Assembly: GCA_023078685.1 (NCBI GenBank)
Contig: JALGAS010000001.1
Coordinates: 7,626,001 to 7,690,000 of the forward strand
Direction: 5' to 3'
DNA: 64,000 nucleotides
Source: Neopestalotiopsis rosae
Lineage: Eukaryota; Ascomycota; Sordariomycetes; Amphisphaeriales; Sporocadaceae
Position numbers and translations under genes: made by a program. Shown here piece after piece: positions 10,410 to 22,659 of the stretch (positions are counted from its first letter, which is position 1; every line of letters begins with the position of its first letter). The notes under the pieces are model-generated. The model had not been told where the DNA came from. It made no database searches and saw nothing but the letters and a program-made list of their open reading frames with translations.

Positions 10410-12597
10410 ATGCAAACAACCGGTCGGAGTAGCAGAGACGGAGATACTGGGTCAGACACACCATCTCGCCGGCGGTCGGTCCCCGAGCCCGCATCCCGTC
10501 ATAAAGCATGTGACCAATGCAAGCGGCGCAAAATCAAGTGCTCCGGCACAAATCCATGTCAATACTGCCAGAGGTTGAAGGCTCCGTGCTCATACACATC
10601 CGTTCACGGAAGATTGGCCGTGCTCGAAGGGTAAGGCAAACCTCGCGCTCCATACACTCTCACTGCTGTCGATACCGCCATCGGGTTGCTAATGCCATGT
10701 CATGATCAGACAGCTCAGGGATGCCCGGAAACAGGTGCAGCTTCTAAAGGCTGCTTGGCGAAGGTTTGTTCCGCACATTGACCTGGCTCAGGCCGTTCAT
10801 ACGGTTGAGACGCAGACCACTCCCGACAGTAGCACTCTTGTTCAGGAGGGATTCGATCATGCAACGGCAATAACAGCAGAGACACCAGGGCCTCCCGAAG
10901 ATGGCGCCGGCGAATCGTTGAAAAACACAATCGCCCCCTACTCCAATGCCGACCAGGAGGACGAAAAATGGGACACGCTCGAATGGAACGAAATCAGGAG
11001 TTTGAGGATATCTTCCGATGGTATTGGGTCGTTGACGGTTAACCCAAAGGGCTCTGGCTACATGGGCCCTCAATCAGGGAATTCGTTATTGCGGTATTTA
11101 CAGTCCATCGCAAATTTTTTCCCAGACGCAGACGATGCGCACGATGGAGACCGAGATGAATTGGGAGCGCAGGGGCTGCTCACTGCTCGCGAGCCACCGT
11201 CGTCTCACATGTTCACGCAGTCTTGCATTGACTGGTATTTTAAGCACTTCCATTCAGCATACCCGATCCTACACGAAGGCTACTTTCGAGCCCAGAACAT
11301 GGGCGTGATAGCCAAGTCGCAAGACGGCTCCTGGCCACTGCTTTTCAACATTGTGCTCGCGCTGGGCGCATTTGCAGGCCCGCAAAGTTCCAACAACTAC
11401 GACATCTACTTCTTCAACCGAGCTCGCGAACACATCAGTGCGGACATTCTGCAATGTGGATCACTCCAGCTTGTGCAGGCATTTACGCTATTGGCAAATT
11501 ATACTCAGAAGAGAAACATGCCCAACAGTGGCTTCACAATGCTGGGCATTGCGTACAATCTGGCCTTGGGTCTCGGCCTACACCGCGAGTTCTCCGAAAA
11601 GGCCTCTTCTGCCTTTACAATGGAGGTGAGGCGAAGGGTCTGGTGGACTCTGTACATTTTTGACACTGGAGCGCGCCTCACCTTTGGCCGACCAACGATG
11701 GAGCTTCACGGAACAAACATCAAGCCACCCAAAAACCTACACGACAGCGATATTTCGGTCGATATTGAATCATTGCCCGCCTCGCGCGATGAACCCACGG
11801 CGGCTTCATCTTTAATATGGCAGAGCAAGTTGGCTGCGATATCTAGCACTGTCAACACCATTCTACTGGAAAGACAACTCCCTGACCAAACTCGAATTCT
11901 CGCATTAGACGACGAGGTCAGCAAATGGAAGCAGAGCCTCCCATTGTACTTTTTCGCAGCGCTAGAAGCCGAGTTTGCGTGGTTTGAGATACCCCGAGCC
12001 GTGCTTCTGTGGCGATCGTGGCATCTGCGAATCGTCATGACTCGGCCATTCTTGCTTGACGTCGTGCGTAATCGGCGAGCCCTAATACTCACGGACGCAA
12101 ATAGCGCGGTGTCAAGATGCATCAATTCAGCACAGGAGTGCATCGTATCTATAAACACGTTCTGCCACGGCCGCAGCGAGATGCCCGGGGCTCTTGTTTG
12201 GTACGCGACATACTGGCTCGTCACGGCCGTCTTTGTCAATGTGACTTGCTTGATCTATGATCCCTACAACGGGCTCAGTCCAGTGTGGAGGCAGCAGGCG
12301 GAAAGCTCCAAACTGATACTGGAGACCATGGGTGCTGTTGAGCCAATAGCAAGGCGGGCAGCCTCCATCCTGAAGAACATTATAGGTAAGTTCGTCAAAT
12401 TTTCGCAATCGTTCACAGCTAATATCATGTAAAAAGGACTCGTACCTAGCAGCCCCGACTCTACGATCCTAGGATATAATGAACCGACGCGGATGGAGAT
12501 TGCCGATGTGTGGGGACAGTCCTGGGCGATGCCTCCAATGTTTGATCAAGAGCTTCAAGATATCATACAGATGCCGAGAGATATGCTCAACAGTTGA
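10410..12597 (+). CDS. Zn2Cys6 fungal transcription factor of the polyol module
   Basis: Nuclear regulator of 685 residues; exons 10410-10630, 10710-12385 and 12437-12597 (introns 79 and 51 bp). The zinc cluster CDQCKRRKIKCSG followed by CQYCQRLKAPC lies at about residues 33-60, then a short linker and a coiled-coil-like helix (LAVLEGQLRDARKQVQLL) that spans the first intron. The middle holds a fungal-specific transcription factor domain: DWYFKHFHSAYPILHEGYF, then LGIAYNLALGLGLHREF and VWWTLYIFDTGARLTFGRP. The third exon adds a 54-residue acidic tail ending in LNS. The start was set at the first ATG ahead of the zinc cluster. Lying between the SDR and a sugar transporter, it is the obvious candidate pathway regulator, though no target is shown by sequence alone. 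Confidence 0.9.
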
Positions 12598-13513
12598 AGA
12601 GTAGTAGTATTCAAAGGACAACATATGGTATATGATCAAAGTAATCCAGAAAAGCATCATGAACATGTATACATCTTCCACTTGTTTCACTATAAGTTCC
12701 TTTATAACCAAGCAAGGTCTAAGCAAGAATCGTAGTGTATGTCAAACAGGGCTGGGAAGAAGCTGCCACTGACATCGTAGTTACTATAGTCCATCTATCA
12801 AATAGGAGTCCTACTAATCCCAAGTGCTACGGGGCCAAGTGGCATCTCGATACCAAGTAAATGCCGCATCGTCATGGTTTGTTCATATGTGATCGAACAT
12901 CTCCAATCCTTATTTCTCCTGTTCATATTCCTTGGCTTGTGCCATTGCGGCATTTGCACCGTTTACCATGTCAAGATGATATCCCCTCGACAAGATCCCT
13001 GGTGCGCCCAGTTCAGACCTAGTCTAGTGCTTCCATAATCAACCTCACTCTATTGTGCTTTCACGCGCCAGCTTGGACGTTGTACAGCGCGATTCAAGAC
13101 TTCGGCGATATCGCCGCCCTCGCCCCACCATCGTTCCACGCCGTTTTTGCTTTTCGCCAAGACACCACGACCAGCTCAAGATATCGGACTGGGCCTCCCA
13201 CGGCCCTATGCTTGTATGATCATAGGTAGTTGTAAACATAGCAAAAAGTATACGAACACGAGCGGATCATGACGACGACTGCGCTTGAACTTCCCAGGTG
13301 TATGGTCCGTCAACTGGTGGCTCTGGCGCCTCATTGGCCCTTTCCTCCGCATTTGTTGTTTCGTTTTCCCCATGGTCTAACCTCGCTACTCCGCATTTCC
13401 CCGGACTTGACAGATTAATAAAGTATATATAAAGTTCGGGTGTCTTCAAATATTTGATTTCAGATCTCCTTGATTCAAGCTACTCCATAGTGTCAAAAGT
13501 CGCCCAATACAAG
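12598..13513. promoter_or_regulatory. Promoter of the sugar transporter gene
   Basis: No coding signal. A strong TATA box (TATATATAAA, 13424-13433) lies 81-90 bp before the transporter ATG. Just upstream, CCCCGG at 13399-13404 matches the carbon-repressor CreA consensus SYGGRG on the opposite strand; a single site of this kind is common by chance. Confidence 0.5.
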
Positions 13514-15634
13514 ATGGAGAAATCTCAAGAAGCCCAACGCGTCGACAGGTTTGTTGCGTCAGTCACATGTCTGTTGACGAACATTTTACTGACCAAGACC
13601 ATAGTCCTGCCGAAAAGTTTGCATTGGACCATGTAGATAACGCAGCACCATCTTCCGATTACAATGCGTCTCACCAAGCAGCTGGCGAGTAGGTAGAGCC
13701 TTATCACCAGGTTTGAGCTGCAACATCTTGCTAACCTCAAGTTAGGATCACGAACCCTCTGGCAGCCAAAACCAAAGACGAGTTGATATCCGATGTCGAA
13801 GCATTCTGTACCCAGCACAACTTGGTTGACAAACTGGAGACGTTCAAGAAGGGTGCCCTCGTTGCCCGTACGCCGAACGCACCTCGATCGATTGCGGAGC
13901 TCACGGCGGAGGACCACGAAATACTGCGGGTCGAGGCCGAACACCGCTGGAGACACCCGAAAGCGCTCTACTTTACCATCTTCATGACCTCCATCGGTGC
14001 TGCCATTCAAGGATGGGACCAGACGGGTTCCAACGGCGCCAATCTGTCGTACCCTCAGGTCTTTGACATTGCAGAGACTGGCGAAGCCTGTGAGCTTGCT
14101 GGAACGTGTGCCAGAAATGCCTGGATCGTCGGCGCCATCAACAGCGCTCCGTACATGGCTATTTGTGTAATGTGAGTTCAAACGCATTTGACTAAAGCAC
14201 CAGTTGAATCTTGTTGAGGATTCGTACTGACTTGATATTCTTAGTGCTTGTTGGCTTTCCGACCCATTGAACGACCTGCTCGGACGCCGCGGTACGATTT
14301 TCGTCGGCGCTGTCTTCAGTCTTATTGCGCCCATTGGGCAGGCGGTATCTCAGTCTTGGGTCCAGATTCTCGTCTGTCGCATTCTCCTGGGTATCGGAAT
14401 GGGCCTCAAAGAAGTGACAGTACCAGTGTTCTCGGCAGAGAATGCCCCTGCCAACATCCGCGGTGCCTTGACAATGACCTGGCAGCTCTTCGTCGCCTTT
14501 GGCATCATGCTAGGTTTCACCGCCAACCTCGTCGTTATTGATGTTGGCGACATTGCCTGGCGGTTGCAGCTCGGATCCGCCTTTATTCCTGCCGTGCCCT
14601 TGTTGATCGGCATCTTCATGACTCCCGAGTCGCCCCGCTGGCTTATGAAGAAGGGCAAGTATGAGAAAGCCTACCGTTCATTGTTGCGACTTCGTGGATC
14701 TTCCTTGCTCGCGTGCCGTGACCTGTACTATTTGCACGCGCAACTAGAAGTCGAGGAAGCCTTAATTGAAGCGACTGGTTCCCCCCGTGGCGGGTTCTTC
14801 ACGCGAGCCATGGAGCTCTTTACCGTGCCCCGGAACCGTCGTGCTACACAAGCATCGGGCATCATCATGGCTTCTCAGCAGTTTTGTGGCAGTAAGTTAC
14901 ACTGGGTATTCTCATTCTGTCATGCTGGACGCTAACCATGGTCAGTAAACATCATGGCATTCTACTCTTCGACCATTTTCTCGCAAGCAGGCGCTAGCAA
15001 CAAGGTCGCTCTTCTGGCCTCCTGGGGCTTTGGCATGGCCATGTTTGTCTTCGCCATACCGGCTTTGTACACAATCGATACCTGGGGTAGGCGAGCTCTG
15101 CTCTTGGCAACATTCCCAAACATGTGCTGGACACTGCTGGCGGCTGGCATGGCATTCTATGTCCCGGTTGAAAGTCCTGCACACATTGGGCTCATCGCAC
15201 TATTTATTTACCTGTATGTGGCCTTCTATGGCCCGGGTGAAGGACCATGCGCCTTTGTCTACTCGTCAGAGGTTTTCCCCCTATCCCATCGCGAGGTGGG
15301 CATGTCGTGGGCCGTCGCCACCAACAACTTCTGGGCCGTGGTCGTCGCCTTGACTTTCCCGCCCATGTTGCAAGGCCTCAAGCCCCAGGGATCCTTTGGA
15401 CTCTTTTCTGCGCTGAACATTGTGTGTCTCGTCGCCATATTCTTGTTCGTTCCCGAGACGAGCAAGCGTACTCTCGAGGAGTTGGACGGCGTCTTCAGTG
15501 TTTCCACCAGACGCCACGCTAGCTATCAGTGCAAAGAGGTGCTGCCTTGGTGGATCCGACGGTACATTCTCCGCAAGAAGGGAGAAAAGGAGCCGCAGCT
15601 GTATCACATCGATGCGAGTCCGTCAACGGTTTGA
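13514..15634 (+). CDS. MFS sugar/polyol transporter
   Basis: Plasma-membrane major facilitator, 626 residues, from five exons: 13514-13548, 13605-13688, 13746-14171, 14245-14891 and 14946-15634. All phases close. An N-terminal cytoplasmic extension of about 155 residues precedes the first membrane helix. Family signatures are [11 protein letters not shown] after helix 2, [52 protein letters not shown] (created by the last splice) and [15 protein letters not shown]. This is the inositol/hexose/polyol type rather than a drug exporter. Neighbours are a polyol dehydrogenase, an SDR and a Zn2Cys6 factor, so the likely job is uptake of the sugar or polyol they degrade. Substrate not decidable from sequence. 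A good TATA box lies upstream. Confidence 0.92.
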
Positions 15635-17417
15635 GATATTTCTTAGGCGAAGAAAAGCCGTCATGTACAATGCCGACAAGAATATCGGATAAAATCTCCA
15701 TTCGAATCGTTTTGGAAAAGGACTGATCAGAATCCTAATCAGTAAATAGAAATATTTCGCCGAACTTGAATTGTCGTATTCGCAACTGGATATCGCTTCG
15801 GGTGCGAGTCATGTCAATAGTAGCCATATTCCAATTGATTTTCCGCTGTCACAAATCCGCAGTTCCCATTCGATATAAGTCCATTCATGCAAGGCACGCC
15901 AAGCTATGGAGGATCACAGACTCCAATATTGTAAGCAACACGCATTGCATGTGCAGAGTCACATCTCGCTGAGAATTTCAGCCTGTCGTTTATCACGTTG
16001 CGCCCCGGTGGGTTTTTTGAGATCCAGCAATAATTGCAAGACAACGAGCAGTCGAGATGGCACGATGTCCAGTTTTCCATGGTACAACATTTGAAAGTAC
16101 GATGTGTCCTCTTCAGATAATCGTCAAAAGATGGGTATATCGTACAGGTCAAGAAGACGACAATCATACTATCACCGACGGCGTTAAACCCTGGGATGGA
16201 TCTTCCCCAGCTTTCTCGAGACAGACTATTTCGGCGTTAACAAGGCGTTCACCGATGACAGGCAGGCTGCACATACCGGACCAGGATTTATCCACAAGTC
16301 CCTGGAAGCTAGAGAGCCCTGAGCATCTGCCAGCTTCCAAGTTCATCAGTGCTTCTGCGCACTAGTTAATGTCTCTGCTCCGTACACTAAAATAGGGATT
16401 ATTAGTCATGCTCAGGGAGACGATGGGGATTGCCAACGTTAGCCTCAACATGTGAAAAGTTAGGTACGTACCGTAGGGAATTCTCTCTTACAAAGAAGCT
16501 CTCACAAAGGTGAATTGATTGCAATGACAAGCTGACGTCTGCCGATGCTAGCGATGCGGCTCTCGCAATTTTCCACGTGAGTTACCCTGATGGGCAATAG
16601 ATGTGCATGCGATACGAGCCGGGTGCCGTCATGGCTGTCTGGCTGCCCACAAATCGTACGTCGATCAGCCCTGAGATACTAGAACGACACTGATGTGTGG
16701 TCATGAATGAATACTACGCCTACATACTCACCAACTATGGTATCATGACACGGGGATACAGACACATTTGGCAAGAGCTGTATTACCAACATCCCTCCAA
16801 GCTTCATTCGCTGTCTGATTATGGAAATAAAATCCAACACAAGCAGCGGCCGCAATTGCATTACGTCGGCGGGGTAGTTTGACATTGACACACCCCCAGC
16901 TCGCCCAGCTGCCCCCCATATCTTTTAGATTCAAGACTATCACCCCGGTCGTAGAGGGGCAGCCCCCCCCCGAAAAAAGCTTAGGTTAGTTTAGGGAGCT
17001 GATGCCTCGGAAGCTCTGGAAGAGGATAAACGTCATTGGGTCCCCAGGAGATGGCAGTCGGCTCGCATGATGAAAAAAAGATTCTTCCATTTCGGAGAGC
17101 TTCTTCACTGGCTCTTCTCAATGCCATGCCAATGGAGTATGCTGACAAACCTTTGGATACTGCTGGCCCGCAGCCCTGTTTGCTGATCCATCTCTGTTCG
17201 TAGTGGTAGCTCGAAAGAATGGAATCGTATTGAGTTTCGATCTGCTTGTGCCTATATATATTCAAGCTTCCTGCTAATCGGAGTCGACAATTCTGGTCTG
17301 TTTCTGGCATTCACAACATTGATACCCCAATAACACAACAGTGTACGCTTACTATAACATCTCGTTTCCTTATTACTACGACTTATATAAACTCTCATTA
17401 TATATACACCAGCAAAC
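15635..17417. other. 1.8 kb intergenic region
   Basis: Nothing coding was recognised on either strand. It includes a run of nine C at about 16963-16971 and, near its end, the promoter of the DJ-1-like gene. Confidence 0.45.
17253..17260 (+). promoter_or_regulatory. Probable TATA box of the DJ-1/Hsp31-like gene
   Basis: TATATATA lies about 160 bp upstream of the start codon; a second A/T-rich TATATAA at 17384-17390 lies within about 35 bp of the ATG and is probably in the leader. The gene's strong C-ending codon bias is consistent with high expression. Confidence 0.4.
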
Positions 17418-18223
17418 ATGGCACCCAAGGTTCTCGTTGTTCTCACTTCGTACGGCCAGATCGACGCCGACCACAAGACGGGCTGGTACCTTGTGAGTAA
17501 TTGATGGCCCATCGACTTGCCTCCTCCTCAATCATTCCCCGCAAAGCCAATTCGCCGTGGTCAAGAAGGACAAACCCCGCTAACTCAAAGTTTTCACCCA
17601 AATTCCAGCCTGAGCTCGCTCACCCCTACGATGTTCTCGAGTCCAAGACCGAGATGACCATTGTCTCGCCCAAGGGTGGTGAGGCACCCCTCGACCAGGC
17701 CTCCGTCGAGATGTTCAAGCAGGACCCCTCGTCCGTCAACTTCCTGAAGACCAAGGAGTCCCTGTGGAAGAACACTGGCAAGCTCTCCGACTACCTCGGC
17801 CGCTCGTCCGAGTTCGCCGCCCTCTTTTACCCCGGTGGCCACGGCCCCATGTTCGACCTCGCCACGGACAAGGACAGCATCGCCCTGATCAACGAGTTCG
17901 TCGCCGCCGGCAAGCCCGTCGCCGCCGTCTGCCACGGCCCCATTGTCTTTACCAACGTCAAGCTGCCCAACGGCCAGCACCTGCTCTCGGGCAAGGAGGC
18001 CACCGGCTTCTCCAACGTCGAGGAGGACCAAGCCGGCATGACCAAGCTCATGCCCGTCCTGCTCGAGGACAAGATCAAGGAGGCCGGTGGTATCTACAAG
18101 GCAGCCGCCGAGCCCTGGGGAGAGATGGTCATTAGCGCCGACGGCGGCAAGCTCATCACTGGCCAGAACCCCGCCAGCGCAAAGGGCGTTGGTGAGGCTA
18201 TTGCCAAGGCCATTGGCGTTTAA
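17418..18223 (+). CDS. DJ-1/PfpI family protein, Hsp31-like
   Basis: Cytosolic protein of 229 residues; exons 17418-17492 and 17609-18223 (116 bp intron). The first exon gives the beta strand MAPKVLVVLTSYG and ends in GWYL; the second continues PELAHPYDVLES, typical of Hsp31-like class I glutamine-amidotransferase folds. The nucleophile elbow is AAVCHGP, with the reactive cysteine followed by histidine. LFYPGGHGPMFDLA and a C-terminal segment with ITGQNPASAKG are also characteristic. Family members act as glyoxalase III-type enzymes or stress chaperones that handle reactive carbonyls and oxidative stress; which activity applies here is not visible. Coding bases are strongly biased to C at third positions, unlike most neighbours. 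It is convergent with the gene at 18445. Confidence 0.93.
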
Positions 18224-18444
18224 AAAGATTACGGGACAAAAAGAAAAGTTATTGCGGGTCGATAATTGATTGTCACTAAATAATCAAGAGACGAATTATG
18301 AATTGACTACCATTGATCAGTATACTATTTTCCTCATCGATTGCAAGCGAAATGTCCCTAAAGATTGACTGCCCTCAGCTATGTGGTCTCTGCATTACTG
18401 TCTTCATTACGGATTGTACGTCGAATTTTCAATTAGTGACAACC

Positions 18445-19821
18445 TTACAGGCTGCCTCGCCTACTACGAAAATTAACACGATCTAACATGTTGCGAACGT
18501 ACCATTTGAACTCTTTTGCTCGGCCTTGTCGTTCGTTCCATTCCGCAAATACCACAGCGAGTTCCTGGGTATGATCTAAGTTCCAGACACTACAGGCGGC
18601 GACATACATCAAGCGCCGAGCAATGATCATATCAGCATCATACGCCGCCCTTGTGAATTTCTCCCCTACTGCCTCGTCAAACGCAGCCTTAATTTCCCTA
18701 GCTTCAGGCTTATTTGGCTCAAAGGCCTCAAAGGGCTCCTCATCAATCTCGTGGTACTCTTTACTGGTATCCATACTGTCGCCGTCGAACCCGGGCGCAA
18801 ACCGCACAGCTTTGTTTCTCCAAAGCCACTGTGGAGCACGGCAGGCCATGAAGCGAGGCGCGAACCCGGCGCCGTCCCAGCCCAGCAAGCCCGTGATCTT
18901 GGGCTCGCCGTCGGCATCTCGCTCGATCATGATGTTTTCGGCGGTGATGTTTCGGTGCCAGATGCAAATGGTTTCGTCTAGTAGATCCTTGTGAGTGATC
19001 GCTTTGAATATTTCAACGGCCTTGTCCGTGAAGTCCTGCAGCCACTGTCGTCGAGATGCGGCAGAATAATATTTCCGCCGCTCAAAAGTGAGAATCGCCA
19101 TGTCCCGCGCGGACAGGCCGGGCGGGTCTTCACGTAGGTTCTCCCGGTTGACTAGCTCGTCTTCCTCAAGATCGATTTGATCTCGTTCGGTATTGTCGAG
19201 ATGATTCCGCTCTTGTCCAAACACCTCGAGAAAGACGTCACCTTGGATGTTGTTACCGTAGCTGTCCACGGGCAACTTTAGCAAGCCGCAGTGCGAGTTT
19301 GTCGCGGTTTGGAGATTGAGATAGAGCTCGCCCACCTGGCGAGCAACAGAGAGTCTCTGTGCATGACTGAGGCTTGGCCAAGTTGCTTGGAGAGATTGAC
19401 CGGGGAGGCAAGTGAAAACCAAAAAGCGATTGCCTAGAGGCTCGTCGAAGCTGTTGCTTTTGTAAAGGACCCTGGGCGTGTTGACCATGAGATCAAGCTC
19501 TTGGTGGATATAGTTGTATGTAGCGGCCTTGAGTTCTATGGCAGATGCACCCATTGGCATATGGAAAACGAATTCGTTGGTGCCATCTTCGTACGAAACC
19601 GTAATGTGAAAATTTATATACCTTGGCGTGATGATCGCGTCCCCGACATCAATTTTTGACGTTCCCCATATTCTCTGGCATTGAAGGTTAACCCTTGCGG
19701 CAAGATCCAGCTGGGGCAAATCATCTTTGACCGAGTGTACTGACTCTACTGGGCTAGAAGCAGTACTGGAAACGGGAGAGGAGGATAGGGAAGAAAAGTC
19801 TGTAACTAATGTGCCGTTCAT
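18445..19821 (-). CDS. APH-fold phosphotransferase homologue, probably catalytically degenerate
   Basis: 458 residues, single exon; start is the ATG at 19821, since the open frame upstream reaches only a TTG. A Ser-rich N-terminus (about 30 residues) precedes a kinase-like fold of the aminoglycoside/choline phosphotransferase superfamily seen widely in ascomycetes. Recognisable parts are FVFHMPMGASAIELKAATY (small lobe), RFLVFTCLPGQSL (hinge), HRNITAENIMI where family members have HxDxxxxN, and GLLGWDGAGFAPRFMA where they have IDWE. The catalytic Asp is therefore Asn and the metal-binding Asp of IDWE is Gly. Family membership is clear; activity is doubtful. The frame is intact over the whole length, so it does not look like a pseudogene. 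The 221 bp between it and the convergent DJ-1-like gene hold only shared 3' sequence. Confidence 0.82.
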   Translation of the reverse strand: MNGTLVTDFSSLSSSPVSSTASSPVESVHSVKDDLPQLDLAARVNLQCQRIWGTSKIDVGDAIITPRYINFHITVSYEDGTNEFVFHMPMGASAIELKAATYNYIHQELDLMVNTPRVLYKSNSFDEPLGNRFLVFTCLPGQSLQATWPSLSHAQRLSVARQVGELYLNLQTATNSHCGLLKLPVDSYGNNIQGDVFLEVFGQERNHLDNTERDQIDLEEDELVNRENLREDPPGLSARDMAILTFERRKYYSAASRRQWLQDFTDKAVEIFKAITHKDLLDETICIWHRNITAENIMIERDADGEPKITGLLGWDGAGFAPRFMACRAPQWLWRNKAVRFAPGFDGDSMDTSKEYHEIDEEPFEAFEPNKPEAREIKAAFDEAVGEKFTRAAYDADMIIARRLMYVAACSVWNLDHTQELAVVFAEWNERQGRAKEFKWYVRNMLDRVNFRSRRGSL

Positions 19822-20832
19822 ATTGCTCAAGATCAGATTGAATAAGATGCTCGCGATGTATGCCTTCCTTCTCAGGGTGTGCTGGAAACATGTTACGGGC
19901 TTTATATCAGGAAACCAAAGACACCTACATGTGCTCCATTGACCTCAGGGCCCTTGATCCGACCTTTGATTAGCAACTGGTCTTTGTCAACTTTGATCGT
20001 TCTCCCACAACCCATTGTCCGATTCTTTAAGGGCGTTGTCATGATATCATGGTAGATGATTGCCAAACAATACAGGATCAAGGCACTTGTGACGAAATCG
20101 TCAAGGCTTTGTGGAAGAAGTGTCGAATTGGAGGACCATGAGTCGCAGACAAAGTTTCATGGATTCACAACCTTCACGATGGCTTATAGAAGATCGATAT
20201 TCGGGTTGTTAATGTTCAAGACATCCGTAGATGTTGGAAACTACCTTAGTGACGCGCCCATTACCCTACTCCCCACAGTCTGTACAGACAGACAAATGAT
20301 TCCATTGCCTTCGTTCAATCTATCAAATACTTCCCTGCGCTCTTTTGGAAGTCGTCGTCGATGTAGATTGTTGCTCTCATGTCACACGTTTCTGGATTTG
20401 ATTTCTAAAGCTTGACCTTAGTGTGAGATGTGACGAGCTCACTCGAGCCCCTCGATCTCTCCATGGCGTGTAGGCTGCGCTTAGTAGTGATTGTAACTAC
20501 TTTCTTGCTGGTTAAACCTAAAAGTATACAGAATTAAATGCCCAGGATAATCTCACCATTTAGTCAGCTGTCAGCGAAATGTTGCATGTCTCATACTTTC
20601 GCTAAATCCTGTCATCTTGCTTTACAATAAGGAGCTCTGCTCGAAGCCTCCCCCACTCGTCTGGTTTGTAACGATCTACGACCCCTCACTTCAATGAAGA
20701 GCTGTCCTCGGCATTGTAACACGGCTTTCTGTCTTACTGACTGGCATCTGACAATATACGCAAGTCAAAGGCCAAAGGTGTTGGCATTCATTTCAATTCA
20801 TCAAAGCCACATCGAGACCATGGGCATCTGAG
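19822..20832. other. 1 kb intergenic region between divergent genes
   Basis: No gene recognised. It should hold the promoters of the APH-like gene (minus) and of the flavin monooxygenase (plus). No convincing TATA element or repeat was identified. Confidence 0.4.
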
Positions 20833-22659
20833 ATGATGGAACCACTCGATCTCGCAATCATTGGAGCAGGTACGTGATGTCGTCCAATTACTGAAAGATT
20901 CTTTTCTGACTGACTAGGATGGCATGGGCTGGCCATGGCCAAAACTCATCTAGAGGTGCATCCCAACTCGTCTATAGTATTATTCGACTCGGCCAAGTCG
21001 GTCGGCGGCGTTTGGGCAAAGGAGAGGCTGTACCCTGGGCTCAAGACGAATAATTTACTTGGATCTTACGAGTTCTCGGACTTTCCCATGAGCCCTGGGA
21101 GATTCGACGTCCGGCCAGGAGAGCACATTTCCGGAGGCGCAGTTCACGACTACCTTGAACAGTTTGCCAATCACTTTGGCGTAGCCTCGCGTCTTCGTCT
21201 TGGTCACAAGGTCGATTCGGCAGAACTTCTTGAAACCGGGGACTGGCTGCTACGAGTCGTCTCGGCTGATAAAGGATGCTCTGGGTCTCAAGTCGAGCAA
21301 GTGGTAGCTCGCAAGTTGGTCGTGGCCACTGGCTTGACATCAGAGCCCTATATGCCATCTCTCGTGGGTCAGGACCTGTTTCAACGTGACTTATTCCACG
21401 CGAAAGAGTTGAGAGACCGATCCAGCTTATTCAAGCAAGCGAGGCATGTGGTTGTGATCGGTGGCAACAAGTCCGCATGGGACGCTTGCTTCTCGGTGAC
21501 TGAAGGCGGTGCACACGCGCACATGGTTATGAGGCCGTCCGGCGGGGGTCCAAGTTGGGTGTGGCCAGTGTTGTTTTCGCCCTTGAAACTGTCCGTACAA
21601 CGTTTGGCCTCCACGAGACTTGCTACCTGGTTTGATCCGTGCATCTGGGCCGAGAAGAAGGGGCCGATTGGCTGGATGCGACGGTTTCTTCACGAAACCA
21701 GGCTCGGAAGAATATTCGTGTCTGCATTCTGGAAGCTTCTCCAGTACTACGCATATGAATCTCATCGTTACGATGATCACCCCGGGACGCAAAAGCTGAA
21801 GCCTTGGGTAAGCCCATACTGGATGGGAAACTCGTTAAGTATTCACAACTATGCAGCGTCGTGGTTTGATCTAGTCCGTCAAGGGCGGATCACTGTCCAC
21901 ATTGCCAATGTCACACGGTTATCTGAAGGCAGAGTGCACCTTTCAGATGACACAACATTGGAAGCCGACGCGCTGGTGTGCTGTACCGGTTGGATTCAAA
22001 AACCATCGGTACACTTGATACAGAACGGGACAAACTTGGGTATGGGTCTCAACAGTTATGACACCGAAATTTTGAAGCAAACCGGAATAGCGCGCGAGGA
22101 AATCTATCATCGAATACCTTCCTTGAGACGGCCGCCTCGGACGATCAGGATGTGCGACACGCCACAGGAGACCTATGACAAATCCAGCGAGTCTTCAAAA
22201 GCAAGCCACCGCTTTCAATTATACCGTTTCATGGTTCCTTCCGACAGCGATGTTCTGCGCCGTAAGAACCTTGCCTTCATTGGTGCACATCTCGCATTGA
22301 CCGCTGTCATGATCTCGCAACTTCAAGCACTATGGATCACTGCGTTATTTGCCGATGAGATTAACACATTGAAGACTCCAAAAATTGACTGCGCAAAGGT
22401 TGAATATGAGACCATCTTGCACAACGAATATACACGCATCAGACACCCGCCCGCTGCTGGAGGGTGTGGCGAAAGGTGCCCGGACCTGACATTCGATTGC
22501 TTGGCCTACATGGATCTTCTCGCACAGGATCTCGGTTTGAATCCATTCAGAAAGTACGGGAGAGCCGGGCTCTGGTCTGAGATTTGTGGACGGTATATGC
22601 CTATCGATTACAAGGGTATAGTCCAAGAATGGATTGACACAAAGCGACCTCGATCATGA
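20833..22659 (+). CDS. Flavin-containing monooxygenase (FMO/Baeyer-Villiger type)
   Basis: 592 residues; exons 20833-20869 and 20918-22659 (48 bp intron). The intron falls inside the FAD-binding motif, and splicing creates IIGAGWHGLA, which validates the model. Further marks: VGGVWAKERLYPGLKTNN, EFSDFPM (typical of FMO-like proteins), the NADPH-binding motif VVIGGNKSAWDA, and LVCCTGW near the end of the Rossmann region. It would use NADPH and oxygen to oxygenate a soft nucleophile or ketone; many fungal relatives serve secondary metabolism, but no backbone synthase lies nearby. Two adjacent ATGs open the frame; the first is used here. The next gene on the same strand is a GNAT enzyme 576 bp downstream, with no clear functional link. 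Confidence 0.9.

Noticed and set aside
16960..16980. Run of nine C followed by A residues
   Set aside because: A simple homopolymer with no associated feature; may also be a sequencing-sensitive site.
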